From Pseudomonas aylmerensis (GTDB lineage Bacteria; Pseudomonadota; Gammaproteobacteria; Pseudomonadales; Pseudomonadaceae), in the NCBI RefSeq assembly GCF_001702265.1, contig NZ_MAUE01000001.1, positions 111,780 to 174,015 of the forward strand: DNA of 62,236 nucleotides, read 5' to 3'. Under the pieces are notes generated by a model. It did no database searches. It had not been told where the DNA came from and worked only from the letters and a program-made list of their open reading frames with translations. A program made the position numbers and the translations under genes. Shown in pieces: positions 51,176 through 59,662 of this stretch (the stretch's first letter is position 1; the number at the start of each line of letters is the position of its first letter).

Positions 51176-52873
51176 ATGATCGTAGGAATCGACTTGGGGA
51201 CCACCAACAGTCTCGCGGCAGTCTGGCGGGGTGATGCCACTGAATTGGTGCCCAACGCCCTGGGCCAGATGCTCACCCCCAGCGTGGTCGGGCTGGATGA
51301 TCAGGGCCGCGTGCTGGTCGGCCAGGCCGCCAAAGAGCGCCTGCACACGCACCCGCACCTGACCACTTCGCTGTTCAAGCGCTACATGGGCAGTGCCACC
51401 GAAGTGCGCCTGGGCGACCGTTCGTTCCGTCCCGAAGAACTCTCGGCACTGGTGCTCAAGAGTCTCAAGGAAGACATCGAGCGCACCTACGGCCATACCG
51501 TCACCGAAGCCGTGATCAGCGTGCCCGCCTACTTCAGCGACGGCCAACGCAAGGCCACGCGCATCGCCGGTGAACTGGCGGGGCTCAACGTCGAGAAACT
51601 GATCAACGAGCCCACCGCGGCCGCCCTCGCCTACGGCCTGCACCAGCGCGACAAGGAAACCTCGTTCCTGGTGTTCGACCTCGGTGGCGGCACCTTCGAC
51701 GTGTCGATCATCGAGCTGTTCGACGGCGTGATGGAAGTGCGCGCCAGCGCCGGCGACAACTTCCTCGGCGGCGAAGACTTCGACACGCTGCTGCTCGAAC
51801 ACTTTGTCGACAGCCAGCGCAACGCCCAGGGTTTCCCGCCCACCAGCAGCGTCTTGCAAGCCCTGCGCCGCGAGGCCGAGCGCGTGCGCAAGGCCCTGGG
51901 ACAGGACGACAGCGCCGACTTCAGCCTGCGCGTCGACGGCCAGCAATGGGTCACGACCATCACCCAACAGGAACTGGCCAAGCTCTACACGCCGCTGCTC
52001 GAGCGCCTGCGCGCGCCGATCGAACGGGCCCTGCGCGATGCGCGGATTCGCGTTGGCGACCTCGATGAAATCCTGCTGGTCGGCGGTACCACGCGCATGC
52101 CGCTGGTGCGCAAACTCGCCGCCGGCCTGTTCGGGCGCTTCCCGTCCATCAGCCTCGACCCCGACCAGGTAGTCGCCCACGGCGCCGCGATCCAGGCCGC
52201 GCTGAAGGCACGCTCGGCCGCCCTCGAAGAAGTCGTGCTGACCGACGTCTGCCCCTACACCCTCGGTATCGAGACCTCGAACCAGTACGGCAGCCACATC
52301 GAAAGCGGCCACTACCTGCCGTTGATCGAACGCAACAGCAGCGTGCCGGTGAGCCGGGTCAAAAGTGTGTTCACCCTGTACGACGACCAGACCCGCGTGC
52401 TGTTGAAGATCTACCAGGGCGAAAGCCGCCTGGTCAAAGACAACATCGAGCTGGGCCAGCTGGAAATTGCCGTGCCCAAGCGCAAGGCCGGTGAAGTCTC
52501 GCTGGACGTGCGTTTCACCTACGACAACAACGGCCTGCTGGAAGCCCAGGTGAAAATCCCGCTGACCGGCGAGCAACACTCGCTGGTGATCGAGAACAAC
52601 CCCGGCGTACTGAACCCGCAGGAGATCCAGCAGCGCCTGCAAGCCTTGGCAGAGTTGAAGGTTCATCCCCGCGACCAGCAGGTCAACACCGTGCTCGTCG
52701 CCCGCCTCGAACGCCTCTACCAGGAAAGCCTGGGTGAGTTGCGCGAGCAGCTCGGGCACTGGGCCGGGCAATTCCAGCAGGTGCTCGACACCCAGGACGA
52801 ACGCCGCATCCGCGAAGCGCGCAGTGAACTGACCCGGCAACTTGAGCAACTCGACAACGGGTTCTGGCGCTGA
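51176..52873 (+). CDS. hscC: Hsp70-family chaperone HscC
   Basis: A 565-residue Hsp70. Phosphate loops GIDLGTTNS and [14 protein letters not shown], and [11 protein letters not shown]; a substrate-binding domain from about residue 365 ([24 protein letters not shown]) and a short helical lid. The length is 70-80 residues less than DnaK, which is typical of HscC. The ATG at 51176 follows AGAGGGAGC; an in-frame ATG at 50996 lies inside the repeat and is rejected. The J-like gene starts 11 bp downstream, as with HscC partners elsewhere. Confidence 0.94.
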   Translation: MIVGIDLGTTNSLAAVWRGDATELVPNALGQMLTPSVVGLDDQGRVLVGQAAKERLHTHPHLTTSLFKRYMGSATEVRLGDRSFRPEELSALVLKSLKEDIERTYGHTVTEAVISVPAYFSDGQRKATRIAGELAGLNVEKLINEPTAAALAYGLHQRDKETSFLVFDLGGGTFDVSIIELFDGVMEVRASAGDNFLGGEDFDTLLLEHFVDSQRNAQGFPPTSSVLQALRREAERVRKALGQDDSADFSLRVDGQQWVTTITQQELAKLYTPLLERLRAPIERALRDARIRVGDLDEILLVGGTTRMPLVRKLAAGLFGRFPSISLDPDQVVAHGAAIQAALKARSAALEEVVLTDVCPYTLGIETSNQYGSHIESGHYLPLIERNSSVPVSRVKSVFTLYDDQTRVLLKIYQGESRLVKDNIELGQLEIAVPKRKAGEVSLDVRFTYDNNGLLEAQVKIPLTGEQHSLVIENNPGVLNPQEIQQRLQALAELKVHPRDQQVNTVLVARLERLYQESLGELREQLGHWAGQFQQVLDTQDERRIREARSELTRQLEQLDNGFWR

Positions 52874-52884
52874 GGGAACACTCC

Positions 52885-54498
52885 ATGGATTGTTGGACCC
52901 TGCTGCAACTGCCGGAAGATGCCGACGAGCGCACCATCAAGCGCACTTATGCGCGGCTGCTCAAAAGCTGCCGCCCGGACGAAGACGCCGAAGGCTTCCA
53001 GCGCCTGCGCGAGGCCTACGAAGAAGCCCTGAGTGAAGCGCGCTGGCGCGTCGATAACCAGGACGAGGACCGGGTCGAGGCGCCTGTGGCCGAAGCCGCC
53101 TACGGCAACCTCAGCGACCTGGCCGAACTGATGGACGTTCGCCCGCTCAGCCCTGCCCCCTTCGAGGCGCCGGCGCCGAACCCGGCCCAGGCGCTGCTCA
53201 GCGGCCTCAGCGTGGATAACCTCGACGAGCGCTGGGCCCAGGCCCGCCAACAGGGCTGCGCCGACGCCTTCCAGGCCCTCTTGCTGCTCCATTGTTTCGA
53301 TGCCCCGGGCGAGCGCAGCGCCATCGCCAGTTGGGCAGTGCAACACCTGGAATGGCTGACGCCGTGGCAGCAGGTGGCGATGACCCCCTGGCAATACGAA
53401 GCGCTGACCAGCGAGCTGCTGCAGGATTACCGCCGCACCTTGCAGGAACTGCTTGAGCAAAAGGCCGAACGCGAGTTCATCACCCGGCTCACCCACTACA
53501 ACAACCAGCCCTGGCTGCGGGTCTTTGACCTGCAGCAACAGTGGCAACGTATCGTCCTGCACCTGCTCCACGACACCCAATGGAGCGTGCCGCTGTTTGA
53601 ACGGGTGTGCCAGGCGTTCGGCTGGGACGACCAGAAAGGCGTGTACCCGGAACCCGCCTGGATATGGCGCCAACTGGTGTCCCGCTGCGAGCAGGAAAGC
53701 TTCTACGCCAACCTGCTCGACAAAGCCCAGGACAAGCGGCGCAACTCGGCCGATGCGCTGGCCGCGCGCCTGCTGCTGACGCCGATGTCGGCCACGCAAC
53801 AAAAACGCCTGACCGACACCTTCGGCGAAAACGACTGGCAGGCCTGCAAGCACCTGGCCGAAACGCTCACCTGGCGCTACCCGCAACTGCTCGAACGCCT
53901 GCCCCACAAACAGCTGTTTTTCTGGCGCAAGTTCGTGCCCCGGCCCATCTACACCCAGGTGTTTATCCGGCTGTGGGCCGTGTTCGCCCTGGGGTTCGGC
54001 CTGAGCATCGCGCACGACAAACCCGACAACCTGAACCTGATGTCGCTCGTGATCTTCATGCTGATGGCGTTCGTGCCGGCCGCCATCGGTTTTCGCGTGA
54101 CACAACTGTGGGCCGGGATGAGTTCCACCTATCGGGTACCCGACCTGTGGCTGAGCCAGTACCTGATCCCCAAGCGGATCAACCCCAATGAATACTGGCT
54201 GGTGATACGCCACGGCGTGCCGCAGGCGATCATGCTGGTGGCCTGCGGGCTGATGCTCGGCGTGCTCGGCGCGCTCACCTATGCCGGCATGGTCCTGATC
54301 CACCTCTTGCACAAAAAACGCATCGGTTCCATGAGCCCTGCCTTCGCCGAAGGCTACCCGTGGCTGAATGGCTTGCACTGGGCGTTCTGGAGCCCGTTGC
54401 AAGCGGTGTTCCTGGTGGTGATGGTGGCGCTGATCGTTGCCGCCCAGCACTACCTGCCCAGCTTCCCCTGGACCCACTTCGACCTGCCCAAGCGCTGA
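52885..54498 (+). CDS. J-domain-like membrane protein, predicted HscC co-chaperone
   Basis: A 537-residue protein. Residues 1-50 form a J-like domain (CWTLLQLPEDADERTIKRTYARLLK, then QRLREAYEEAL), but the HPD tripeptide is RPD (SCRPDEDAEGF). The middle (about 60-340) is helical and unlike known families. At least three hydrophobic segments follow (about 363-378, 388-402, 447-475), plus one near 505-525. In E. coli, HscC works with the divergent J proteins DjlB and DjlC, which supports a pairing here. The gene is 11 bp after hscC. Confidence 0.82.
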   Translation: MDCWTLLQLPEDADERTIKRTYARLLKSCRPDEDAEGFQRLREAYEEALSEARWRVDNQDEDRVEAPVAEAAYGNLSDLAELMDVRPLSPAPFEAPAPNPAQALLSGLSVDNLDERWAQARQQGCADAFQALLLLHCFDAPGERSAIASWAVQHLEWLTPWQQVAMTPWQYEALTSELLQDYRRTLQELLEQKAEREFITRLTHYNNQPWLRVFDLQQQWQRIVLHLLHDTQWSVPLFERVCQAFGWDDQKGVYPEPAWIWRQLVSRCEQESFYANLLDKAQDKRRNSADALAARLLLTPMSATQQKRLTDTFGENDWQACKHLAETLTWRYPQLLERLPHKQLFFWRKFVPRPIYTQVFIRLWAVFALGFGLSIAHDKPDNLNLMSLVIFMLMAFVPAAIGFRVTQLWAGMSSTYRVPDLWLSQYLIPKRINPNEYWLVIRHGVPQAIMLVACGLMLGVLGALTYAGMVLIHLLHKKRIGSMSPAFAEGYPWLNGLHWAFWSPLQAVFLVVMVALIVAAQHYLPSFPWTHFDLPKR

Positions 54499-54505
54499 CC
54501 CTGAC

Positions 54506-54527
54506 TGCCGGGCCCGACGGCCCGGCA
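54506..54527. terminator. Strong GC stem-loop after the hscC operon
   Basis: A 9-bp perfect stem TGCCGGGCC / GGCCCGGCA with the loop CGAC, 8 bases after the stop codon. There is no T-run, so termination is uncertain, but position and strength fit an operon end. Confidence 0.65.
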
Positions 54528-54639
54528 ACTTGCGTTCGATCATCGCCCACAACCCGCCCTCCCCCGATTGAATCGTCCCCGCACCGCCCCGCACCATGGC
54601 CGCCACCTGCATAACCCCAATAACAACAGGTCCGACACC

Positions 54640-55890
54640 ATGAGCACTTTCCACCCGCGCCGGCTCTTGCTGGCCACCGCTGTCGCCAGTCTTCCGTTGC
54701 CTGCCGTCGCCGAAGAACATGGGTTTCTCGAAGACGCCAGCGCCAACCTCAACCTGCGCAATTTCTTCTTCAACCGCAATTACACCAACCCCACCAAGAC
54801 CCAGGGCGGCGCGCAGGAGTGGACGCAAAGTTTCATCCTCGATGCCAAGTCCGGCTTTACCCAGGGCACGGTCGGTTTCGGCGTGGATGTGCTGGGCCTG
54901 TACTCGGTGAAGCTCGATGGCGGGCGCGGCACCGGCGGCACCCAATTGTTGCCGCTGGATCACGATGGCCGCCCGGCGGACGAGTTCGGTCGCCTGGGCG
55001 TGGCGTTCAAGGCGCGGATATCGAAGACTGAAGTCAAGGTGGGCGAATGGATGCCGGTGCTGCCGATCCTGCGTTCGGACGATGGCCGCTCCCTGCCGCA
55101 AACCCTGCGCGGCGGGCAGATCACCTCCAGGGAAATCGATGGCCTGACCCTCTACGGCGGCCAGTTCCGCGCCAACAGCCCGCGCGACGACAGCAGCATG
55201 ACCGATCTGTCGATGGTCGGTAAACCGGCCTTCACCTCCGACCGTTTCAACTTCCAGGGCGGCGAGTATGCGTTCAACGACAAGCGCACCCAGATCGGCC
55301 TGTGGAATGCCCAGCTCAAGGACATCTATAGCCAGCAGTTCGTCAACCTGATCCACAGCCAGCCCATCGGCGACTGGACGCTGGGGGCCAACCTCGGATT
55401 CTTCTACGGCAAGGACGATGGCAGCGCCCGCGCAGGCAACCTGGACAACAAGACCTGGTCCGGGCTGTTCTCCGCCAAGTATGGCGGCAACACCTTCTAC
55501 GTCGGCCTGCAACGACTCACCGGCAACAGCGCCTGGATGCGCGTCAACGGCACCAGCGGCGGCACCCTGGCCAACGACAGCTACAACTCGAGCTACGACA
55601 ACGCCGAGGAAAAATCCTGGCAGGTGCGCCATGACTACAACTTCGCCGCCCTCGGCGTCCCCGGCCTGACCCTGATGAACCGCTACATCAGCGGCAGCAA
55701 CGTGCACACCGGCACCATCACCGACGGCAAGGAATGGGGCCGTGAAAGCGAAATCGGCTACACCGTGCAGAGCGGCTCCCTGCAAAACCTGACGGTACGC
55801 TGGCGCAACTCAAGCATGCGCCGGGACTACAGCAACAATGAATTCGACGAAAACCGGTTGATCGTCAGTTACCCGATAAGTCTGCTGTAA
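54640..55890 (+). CDS. OprD-family outer-membrane porin
   Basis: A 416-residue porin: signal peptide to about residue 24 (LLLATAVASLPLPAVA), then the OprD start EEHGFLEDASANLNLRNFFF and the typical GGAQEWTQSFIL. It ends in a beta-strand finishing VSYPISLL. OprD channels take up amino acids, dipeptides or aromatic acids. The substrate cannot be assigned; the pcaC relic 2.7 kb away could hint at a former aromatic-acid locus, but this is speculative. The start at 54640 opens the signal peptide; no strong SD is present. Confidence 0.9.
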   Translation: MSTFHPRRLLLATAVASLPLPAVAEEHGFLEDASANLNLRNFFFNRNYTNPTKTQGGAQEWTQSFILDAKSGFTQGTVGFGVDVLGLYSVKLDGGRGTGGTQLLPLDHDGRPADEFGRLGVAFKARISKTEVKVGEWMPVLPILRSDDGRSLPQTLRGGQITSREIDGLTLYGGQFRANSPRDDSSMTDLSMVGKPAFTSDRFNFQGGEYAFNDKRTQIGLWNAQLKDIYSQQFVNLIHSQPIGDWTLGANLGFFYGKDDGSARAGNLDNKTWSGLFSAKYGGNTFYVGLQRLTGNSAWMRVNGTSGGTLANDSYNSSYDNAEEKSWQVRHDYNFAALGVPGLTLMNRYISGSNVHTGTITDGKEWGRESEIGYTVQSGSLQNLTVRWRNSSMRRDYSNNEFDENRLIVSYPISLL

Positions 55891-55923
55891 ACCGCCGCCG
55901 GACTTGCTGTATGGTGCGCGCCT

Positions 55924-55955
55924 GCCGCTGCTGATCCACTCAGCAGCGGCTTTTA
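55924..55955 (+). terminator. Rho-independent terminator after the porin gene
   Basis: An 11-bp perfect stem GCCGCTGCTGA / TCAGCAGCGGC with a 5-base loop, followed by TTTTAT. The deacetylase ATG is only 19 bases further, so the next gene's leader begins within or after it. Confidence 0.88.
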
Positions 55956-55973
55956 TCCGGGCCCGCGCACACC

Positions 55974-56873
55974 ATGAAATCCTTCGTCATCGCCTTCGCC
56001 CTCTGTGCCCTGGCCCTGAGCCTCAGTGGCTGCATTGGTGCGCCCATTCCCCTGACGCCGCAGACCGAACAGCGCCTGCAAGCGCAGGCACCGATCCGTT
56101 TCCTGCTGACCTTCGACGACGGCCCCAGTGCCTCGGGCTACAACAACCCCAGCCGTTCCGTGGTCGCCGACCTGGCGCACAACCCGGTGTTGCCGGGGAT
56201 CAAGGCGGTGTTTTTCCTGCAGACCGAAGCGAGCCGTTCCGGCGGTAGCTCCCGCGGCCGCAAGACCATGGAGCGTGAGTACGCGGGCGGGCATATCCTG
56301 GCCTTTCACACGGCGACAGCGTTTCATACCAACCATCGCTGGCTGAATGACGCCGAGCTGGACAGCACCCTCGCCCAAGGTGCGGCCGACATTGCCGCGA
56401 TCACCGGCACACCGCCCGTGCTGGTGCGCCCACCGTTCTGGAACTACGACCGCCGCACGTTCGCCGCCTACCAGCGCCATGGCATGCAGGTGTTGCTGAC
56501 CGACTTGAGTGCCAATGACGGCAAGATCTGGGGCTTCAACGGCAGCCCGCGCCGCCGCGCCAATCTGTATCGACAACTGTCGGTGGTGCGCGAACACATC
56601 GCGCTCGGCGAGCTACCGACGGTGGACGGGGTGATACCGGTGGTGGTGACCTTCCACGATATCAACCGCTACACCGCGCGGCACCTGCAGGAGTACCTGC
56701 AGATCCTGCTCGACAGTGCCCGCATCAATGGCATGCCGACGGCTGCCGAGCCGTTCTACACCGACACCGGCGCCCTGCAACGCGCCGCGCTGGCGCGTAC
56801 GGTCAAGGATGTCAGCGAGCCCGTGCATCTGCCCGGCGTGTGGAATTGGGTGTGGGACGCCGATTCCCATTAA
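55974..56873 (+). CDS. Polysaccharide deacetylase (NodB homology) lipoprotein
   Basis: A 299-residue protein: signal with lipobox ALSLSGCIG (Cys20). The NodB domain has LLTFDDGPSASG (catalytic/metal Asp pair near residues 48-49), the His motif AFHTATAFHTNH (about residue 105-116), and RPPFWNYD. It removes acyl groups from a sugar polymer at the cell envelope. The catalytic residues are intact. No exopolysaccharide genes are adjacent. Confidence 0.87.
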   Translation: MKSFVIAFALCALALSLSGCIGAPIPLTPQTEQRLQAQAPIRFLLTFDDGPSASGYNNPSRSVVADLAHNPVLPGIKAVFFLQTEASRSGGSSRGRKTMEREYAGGHILAFHTATAFHTNHRWLNDAELDSTLAQGAADIAAITGTPPVLVRPPFWNYDRRTFAAYQRHGMQVLLTDLSANDGKIWGFNGSPRRRANLYRQLSVVREHIALGELPTVDGVIPVVVTFHDINRYTARHLQEYLQILLDSARINGMPTAAEPFYTDTGALQRAALARTVKDVSEPVHLPGVWNWVWDADSH

Positions 56874-56931
56874 ATCCAGGCCGCTCGCAAGGCACGCAAC
56901 ATCAAGAGAAGTGTTTGACTGCCCTCTCCTC

Positions 56932-56959
56932 GGAACAACACTTCCCTGCCCACCACTCA
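56932..56959 (+). promoter_or_regulatory. Near-consensus hrp box upstream of the RTX/M91 gene
   Basis: GGAACA (56932-56937), a 15-base spacer, then CCACTCA (56953-56959). It differs from GGAACC-N15/16-CCACNNA only at the sixth base. It points at the gene starting at 56994, leaving a short leader of about 25-30 bases after the expected start of transcription. Confidence 0.65.
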
Positions 56960-56993
56960 AAGGAAAATCTGCCAGCAACGATCGAGCCTTACC

Positions 56994-58550
56994 ATGACTA
57001 TCTCTGCGTCCACGCCCGTAATGACGAATTACACCCACAGTCCATCGCCGACGCCGCCAGAACCCTCCGTCCAGATCAAATACAAACGCCCTGACTCCGA
57101 TGCCCTGACCCCTGCCTCCCGTCCGTCTCCGGAAATCGCCCTGGGACACAAAAGCTACGTTAACAGCGAGGTCCTGTTTCAGGACAAGAATGTGAAAATC
57201 TCCCAGGAGGTTGAATTCAGCGCCGAAAAAAACGGCGACGTCAGCACCATATTCAGTCAAATGGTGTTAGAAACCGGCAACCATGCAGACCGGGTGAACA
57301 TCAAGCGCGCCCCCGATGGGAAGCTGCTCGCGACGGTCAACGGTAAAGCCTACAGCCTCGAGCTGCTCAATCGTCCCGAGCAGGGAATGGTCCAGCCCCT
57401 GTATATCAAGACCCACGGCGGCAACGATTCCGTGGTGGTGGCTCCAGACGTCGCGACGCCCATCAAGATCGATTTGGGAGACGGTGACGACTACGCCCGC
57501 GGTGGTGGCGGCAACACCCAAATCAAGGGCGGCGCAGGCGACGACTTTATCGTGATGGGCAGGGGGCGTGGGGTCGCATCAGGCGGGGAAGGCAACGACA
57601 CACTGATCGCGGGCAGTGGCAGCAGTGCGCTGTATGGCGACAATGGCGATGACCGCCTTCAGGCCATGCAGGGCCCTGCCCACCGAAAGGTGCATATGGA
57701 CGGAGGGCGCGGCAACGACTTCATGATCGCCAAAAATGGCCACACCGTGATGCACGGTGGCGGTGGTGACAACCTGATGGTCAGCCATGGCAGTTCGGTC
57801 ATTTACACCGGCAGGGGTAAAAACAACGTGAGGTCTTACCATGACAACACGGTGATCTACGCCAAACCTTCGGATAACGTGGTCCACTCGCCCAGCTCAC
57901 GCAGGATTGATGTAACGCCCAGTGATGCCGGGAAAACTGCCTATAAGGTCGAGGGTTCCGCCGAGTTCAAACAGCGCGTCGAAGACGATCTGGAGCTATT
58001 GAGAATGTCGCCCATAGGCCAGCAGTCCTTGAAGAAAGAGGACGAACTGGCCGCGAGCAACAACGCGCCAGTCACCCTGCGCGAGCTGGACACCCGGTAT
58101 GACATGACCTACGGCTTCAACACCAAGGCCATCCAACAGCATCTTCAAGCCGGCGGCGCCGTCGAAGCCCTGAGCGAGTCACAGTTGGGTTATATCGTGG
58201 AGGGTAAAGCCGGAGAAAAAGCTGACCTGGGCACGATCAATTACAACCCGATGTATATGCATGACGACAGTTCCTCCCCGATCACCAGTCTCGCGCATGA
58301 AAGGGGACACGCCTTCGCGGGTGCCACAGGCCAAAATCTAAAGGGCGCAACCGCAGAACCCGACAATAACCAGGAAGGTGAACCCAACAGGGAGCGACAG
58401 GCGATCGGTCTGCAATCGGCAGTCCCCCCGGTTGATTTCGACGGCGACCCCAGCACCGCGAAAACCACCACCAATCCACGGGCATTTACCGAAAACGGCC
58501 TGAAAGAAGAAATGGGGCTTCCATTGCGCAAGAGGGTCTACACCACGTAG
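56994..58550 (+). CDS. RTX-repeat protein with C-terminal M91 (NleD/HopH-like) zinc metallopeptidase domain, candidate type III effector
   Basis: A 518-residue protein with no Sec signal. The first 20 residues (MTISASTPVMTNYTHSPSPT) are rich in Ser/Thr/Pro, have Ile at position 3 and no acidic residue, as in T3SS effectors. Residues 161-265 hold RTX-like nonapeptides: GGAGDDFIV (179), GGEGNDTLI (197), GDNGDDRLQ (215), GGRGNDFMI (237), GGGGDNLMV (255); these would form a Ca2+-binding beta-roll. The C-terminal domain (about 320-518) carries SLAHERGHAF, an HExxH zinc site (His435, Glu436, His439), then NRERQAIGLQ and NPRAFTENGLKEEMGLP, patterns of M91 peptidases such as NleD and HopH1. NleD cleaves MAP kinases inside host cells; the target here is unknown. 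It has a hrp box upstream. There is no strong SD before the ATG. It lies beside a broken pcaC. Confidence 0.8.
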   Translation: MTISASTPVMTNYTHSPSPTPPEPSVQIKYKRPDSDALTPASRPSPEIALGHKSYVNSEVLFQDKNVKISQEVEFSAEKNGDVSTIFSQMVLETGNHADRVNIKRAPDGKLLATVNGKAYSLELLNRPEQGMVQPLYIKTHGGNDSVVVAPDVATPIKIDLGDGDDYARGGGGNTQIKGGAGDDFIVMGRGRGVASGGEGNDTLIAGSGSSALYGDNGDDRLQAMQGPAHRKVHMDGGRGNDFMIAKNGHTVMHGGGGDNLMVSHGSSVIYTGRGKNNVRSYHDNTVIYAKPSDNVVHSPSSRRIDVTPSDAGKTAYKVEGSAEFKQRVEDDLELLRMSPIGQQSLKKEDELAASNNAPVTLRELDTRYDMTYGFNTKAIQQHLQAGGAVEALSESQLGYIVEGKAGEKADLGTINYNPMYMHDDSSSPITSLAHERGHAFAGATGQNLKGATAEPDNNQEGEPNRERQAIGLQSAVPPVDFDGDPSTAKTTTNPRAFTENGLKEEMGLPLRKRVYTT

Positions 58551-58575
58551 ACGGCCTGAGCCGGCTCGACCGCCT

Positions 58576-58740
58576 CAGGCCCGGGCGGGTCCAGATGTCA
58601 CCCCAGGCGTGGCGGGTGATCATTTCCTGGAACTCACTGTTGAACTCGGTCAGGGCATTGAGGCTGCGGTCGACATGCGCATCCCCCAGTACTTCGCGGC
58701 GCACCTGCAGGCCATCGGCATAACGGTGTTTCTCACCCAC
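58576..58740 (-). pseudogene. pcaC: Relic of pcaC (4-carboxymuconolactone decarboxylase), N-terminal 55 codons
   Basis: Read on the minus strand, GEKHRYADGLQVRREVLGD followed by AHVDRSLNALTEFNSEFQE and MITRHAWGDIWTRPGL aligns with residues 2-55 of PcaC (about 130 residues when whole). Similarity then stops abruptly at 58576, 26 bp from the end of the RTX/M91 gene. The expected Met1 is GTG and no ribosome site precedes it. PcaC acts in the protocatechuate branch of beta-ketoadipate degradation. No other pca gene is in the window. A complete copy would be expected elsewhere if the strain uses protocatechuate. Confidence 0.85.
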
Positions 58741-58794
58741 AAAAACACTCCCGACTGAACGTGATAAAGGCTCACCCCACCGTGGCAAACGCAC

Positions 58795-58860
58795 TTGTTT
58801 TGGCGAGCGGGCTTGTTGTGGCGAGCGGGCTTGCCCCGCGTTGGGCTGCGCAGCAGCCCC
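58795..58860. repeat. 18-bp tandem repeat and GC-rich hairpin between pcaC relic and trkA-like gene
   Basis: Two 18-bp units, TTGTTTTGGCGAGCGGGC and TTGTTGTGGCGAGCGGGC (58795-58830), are followed by TTGCCCCGCG and the hairpin GGGCTGCGCAGCAGCCC. It is a variant of the intergenic repeat family. The remaining bases up to 58966 hold no gene I can support. Confidence 0.65.
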
Positions 58861-58966
58861 AAAATCCAAGCACTGAACAAACGCACTGACTGACTCACCC
58901 CCGCTTCGCCCCCCAACGCGCGGCAAGCCCACTCACCACAGGCTTACCTGCAACACAACTCCCGGC

Positions 58967-59662
58967 CTATGTCGAATGGCCGGCAAATTTTTGAATCAGA
59001 TGAGTCGGCCCAGACACGATCAGCAGATCCCCCGGCAGTACCTGCGTACCCGGGGTGGCATGCTGAAAATCTTGACTGGCACGCTTCAACCCTACGACCG
59101 TCACGCCGAATTTTTCGCGGATTTGCCCATCGGCCAGCGTGCTGTTGTGGCTCGACGCGGGCGAATGAATCTTGGCGATGGCGAAACCGTCGTCGAACTC
59201 GATGAAATCAATCATCCGCCCGGTAATGAGGTGAGCCACACGCTCGCCCATTTCCTTCTCTGGATAGACAACGTGGTGAGCGCCAATGCGTTGGGCTATC
59301 TGCCCGTGCTCGGCTGTTCGGGCCTTGACCCAGATATCCGGGATCCCCAGCTCGGTCAGCGTCATGATGGTCAACAGGCTGGCGGCCAGGTCGGTGCCGA
59401 TGCCCACAATGGCATGGGCAAAGTCGGCAACGCCCAGTTGGCGTAACACCTGCTGGTTGGTGGAGTCGGCCTGCACCGCATGCGTCAGCAGGTCAGCCCA
59501 CTCATGAACCGGTGCCGCGTCGCGGTCGATGCCCATCACGTCGTGCCCCAGCCGCATCAGCGATTGGGCCACCGAGCCGCCGAAGCGGCCCAGACCGATT
59601 ACCACCACGCTGTCGCCCTTGGCAAATGAGAACTTCTCTGAAAATAGAAAGTTAGCCAACAA
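58967..59662 (-). CDS. TrkA/KtrA-family potassium-channel regulatory subunit (RCK domain)
   Basis: A 231-residue cytosolic protein. The nucleotide-binding loop VVVIGLGRFGGSVAQSLMRLGHDVMGID (from about residue 19) belongs to TrkA_N; a TrkA_C domain follows (FGVTVVGLKRASQDF, PGDLLIVSGPTHLI). One RCK unit, the size of KtrA rather than the double-length TrkA. It gates the membrane subunit encoded just upstream; the two frames overlap by 11 bases. Confidence 0.9.
   Translation of the reverse strand: MLANFLFSEKFSFAKGDSVVVIGLGRFGGSVAQSLMRLGHDVMGIDRDAAPVHEWADLLTHAVQADSTNQQVLRQLGVADFAHAIVGIGTDLAASLLTIMTLTELGIPDIWVKARTAEHGQIAQRIGAHHVVYPEKEMGERVAHLITGRMIDFIEFDDGFAIAKIHSPASSHNSTLADGQIREKFGVTVVGLKRASQDFQHATPGTQVLPGDLLIVSGPTHLIQKFAGHST

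Noticed and set aside
52717..55785. Antisense open frame of 1022 codons opposite the hscC partner and porin genes
   Set aside because: Spans three well supported sense-strand genes and shows no conserved motif.
58486..58932. Complete 148-residue protein on the minus strand
   Set aside because: Only codons 65-119 resemble a protein (PcaC). The rest is repeat sequence and the antisense of the M91 gene end, so it is annotated as a relic.
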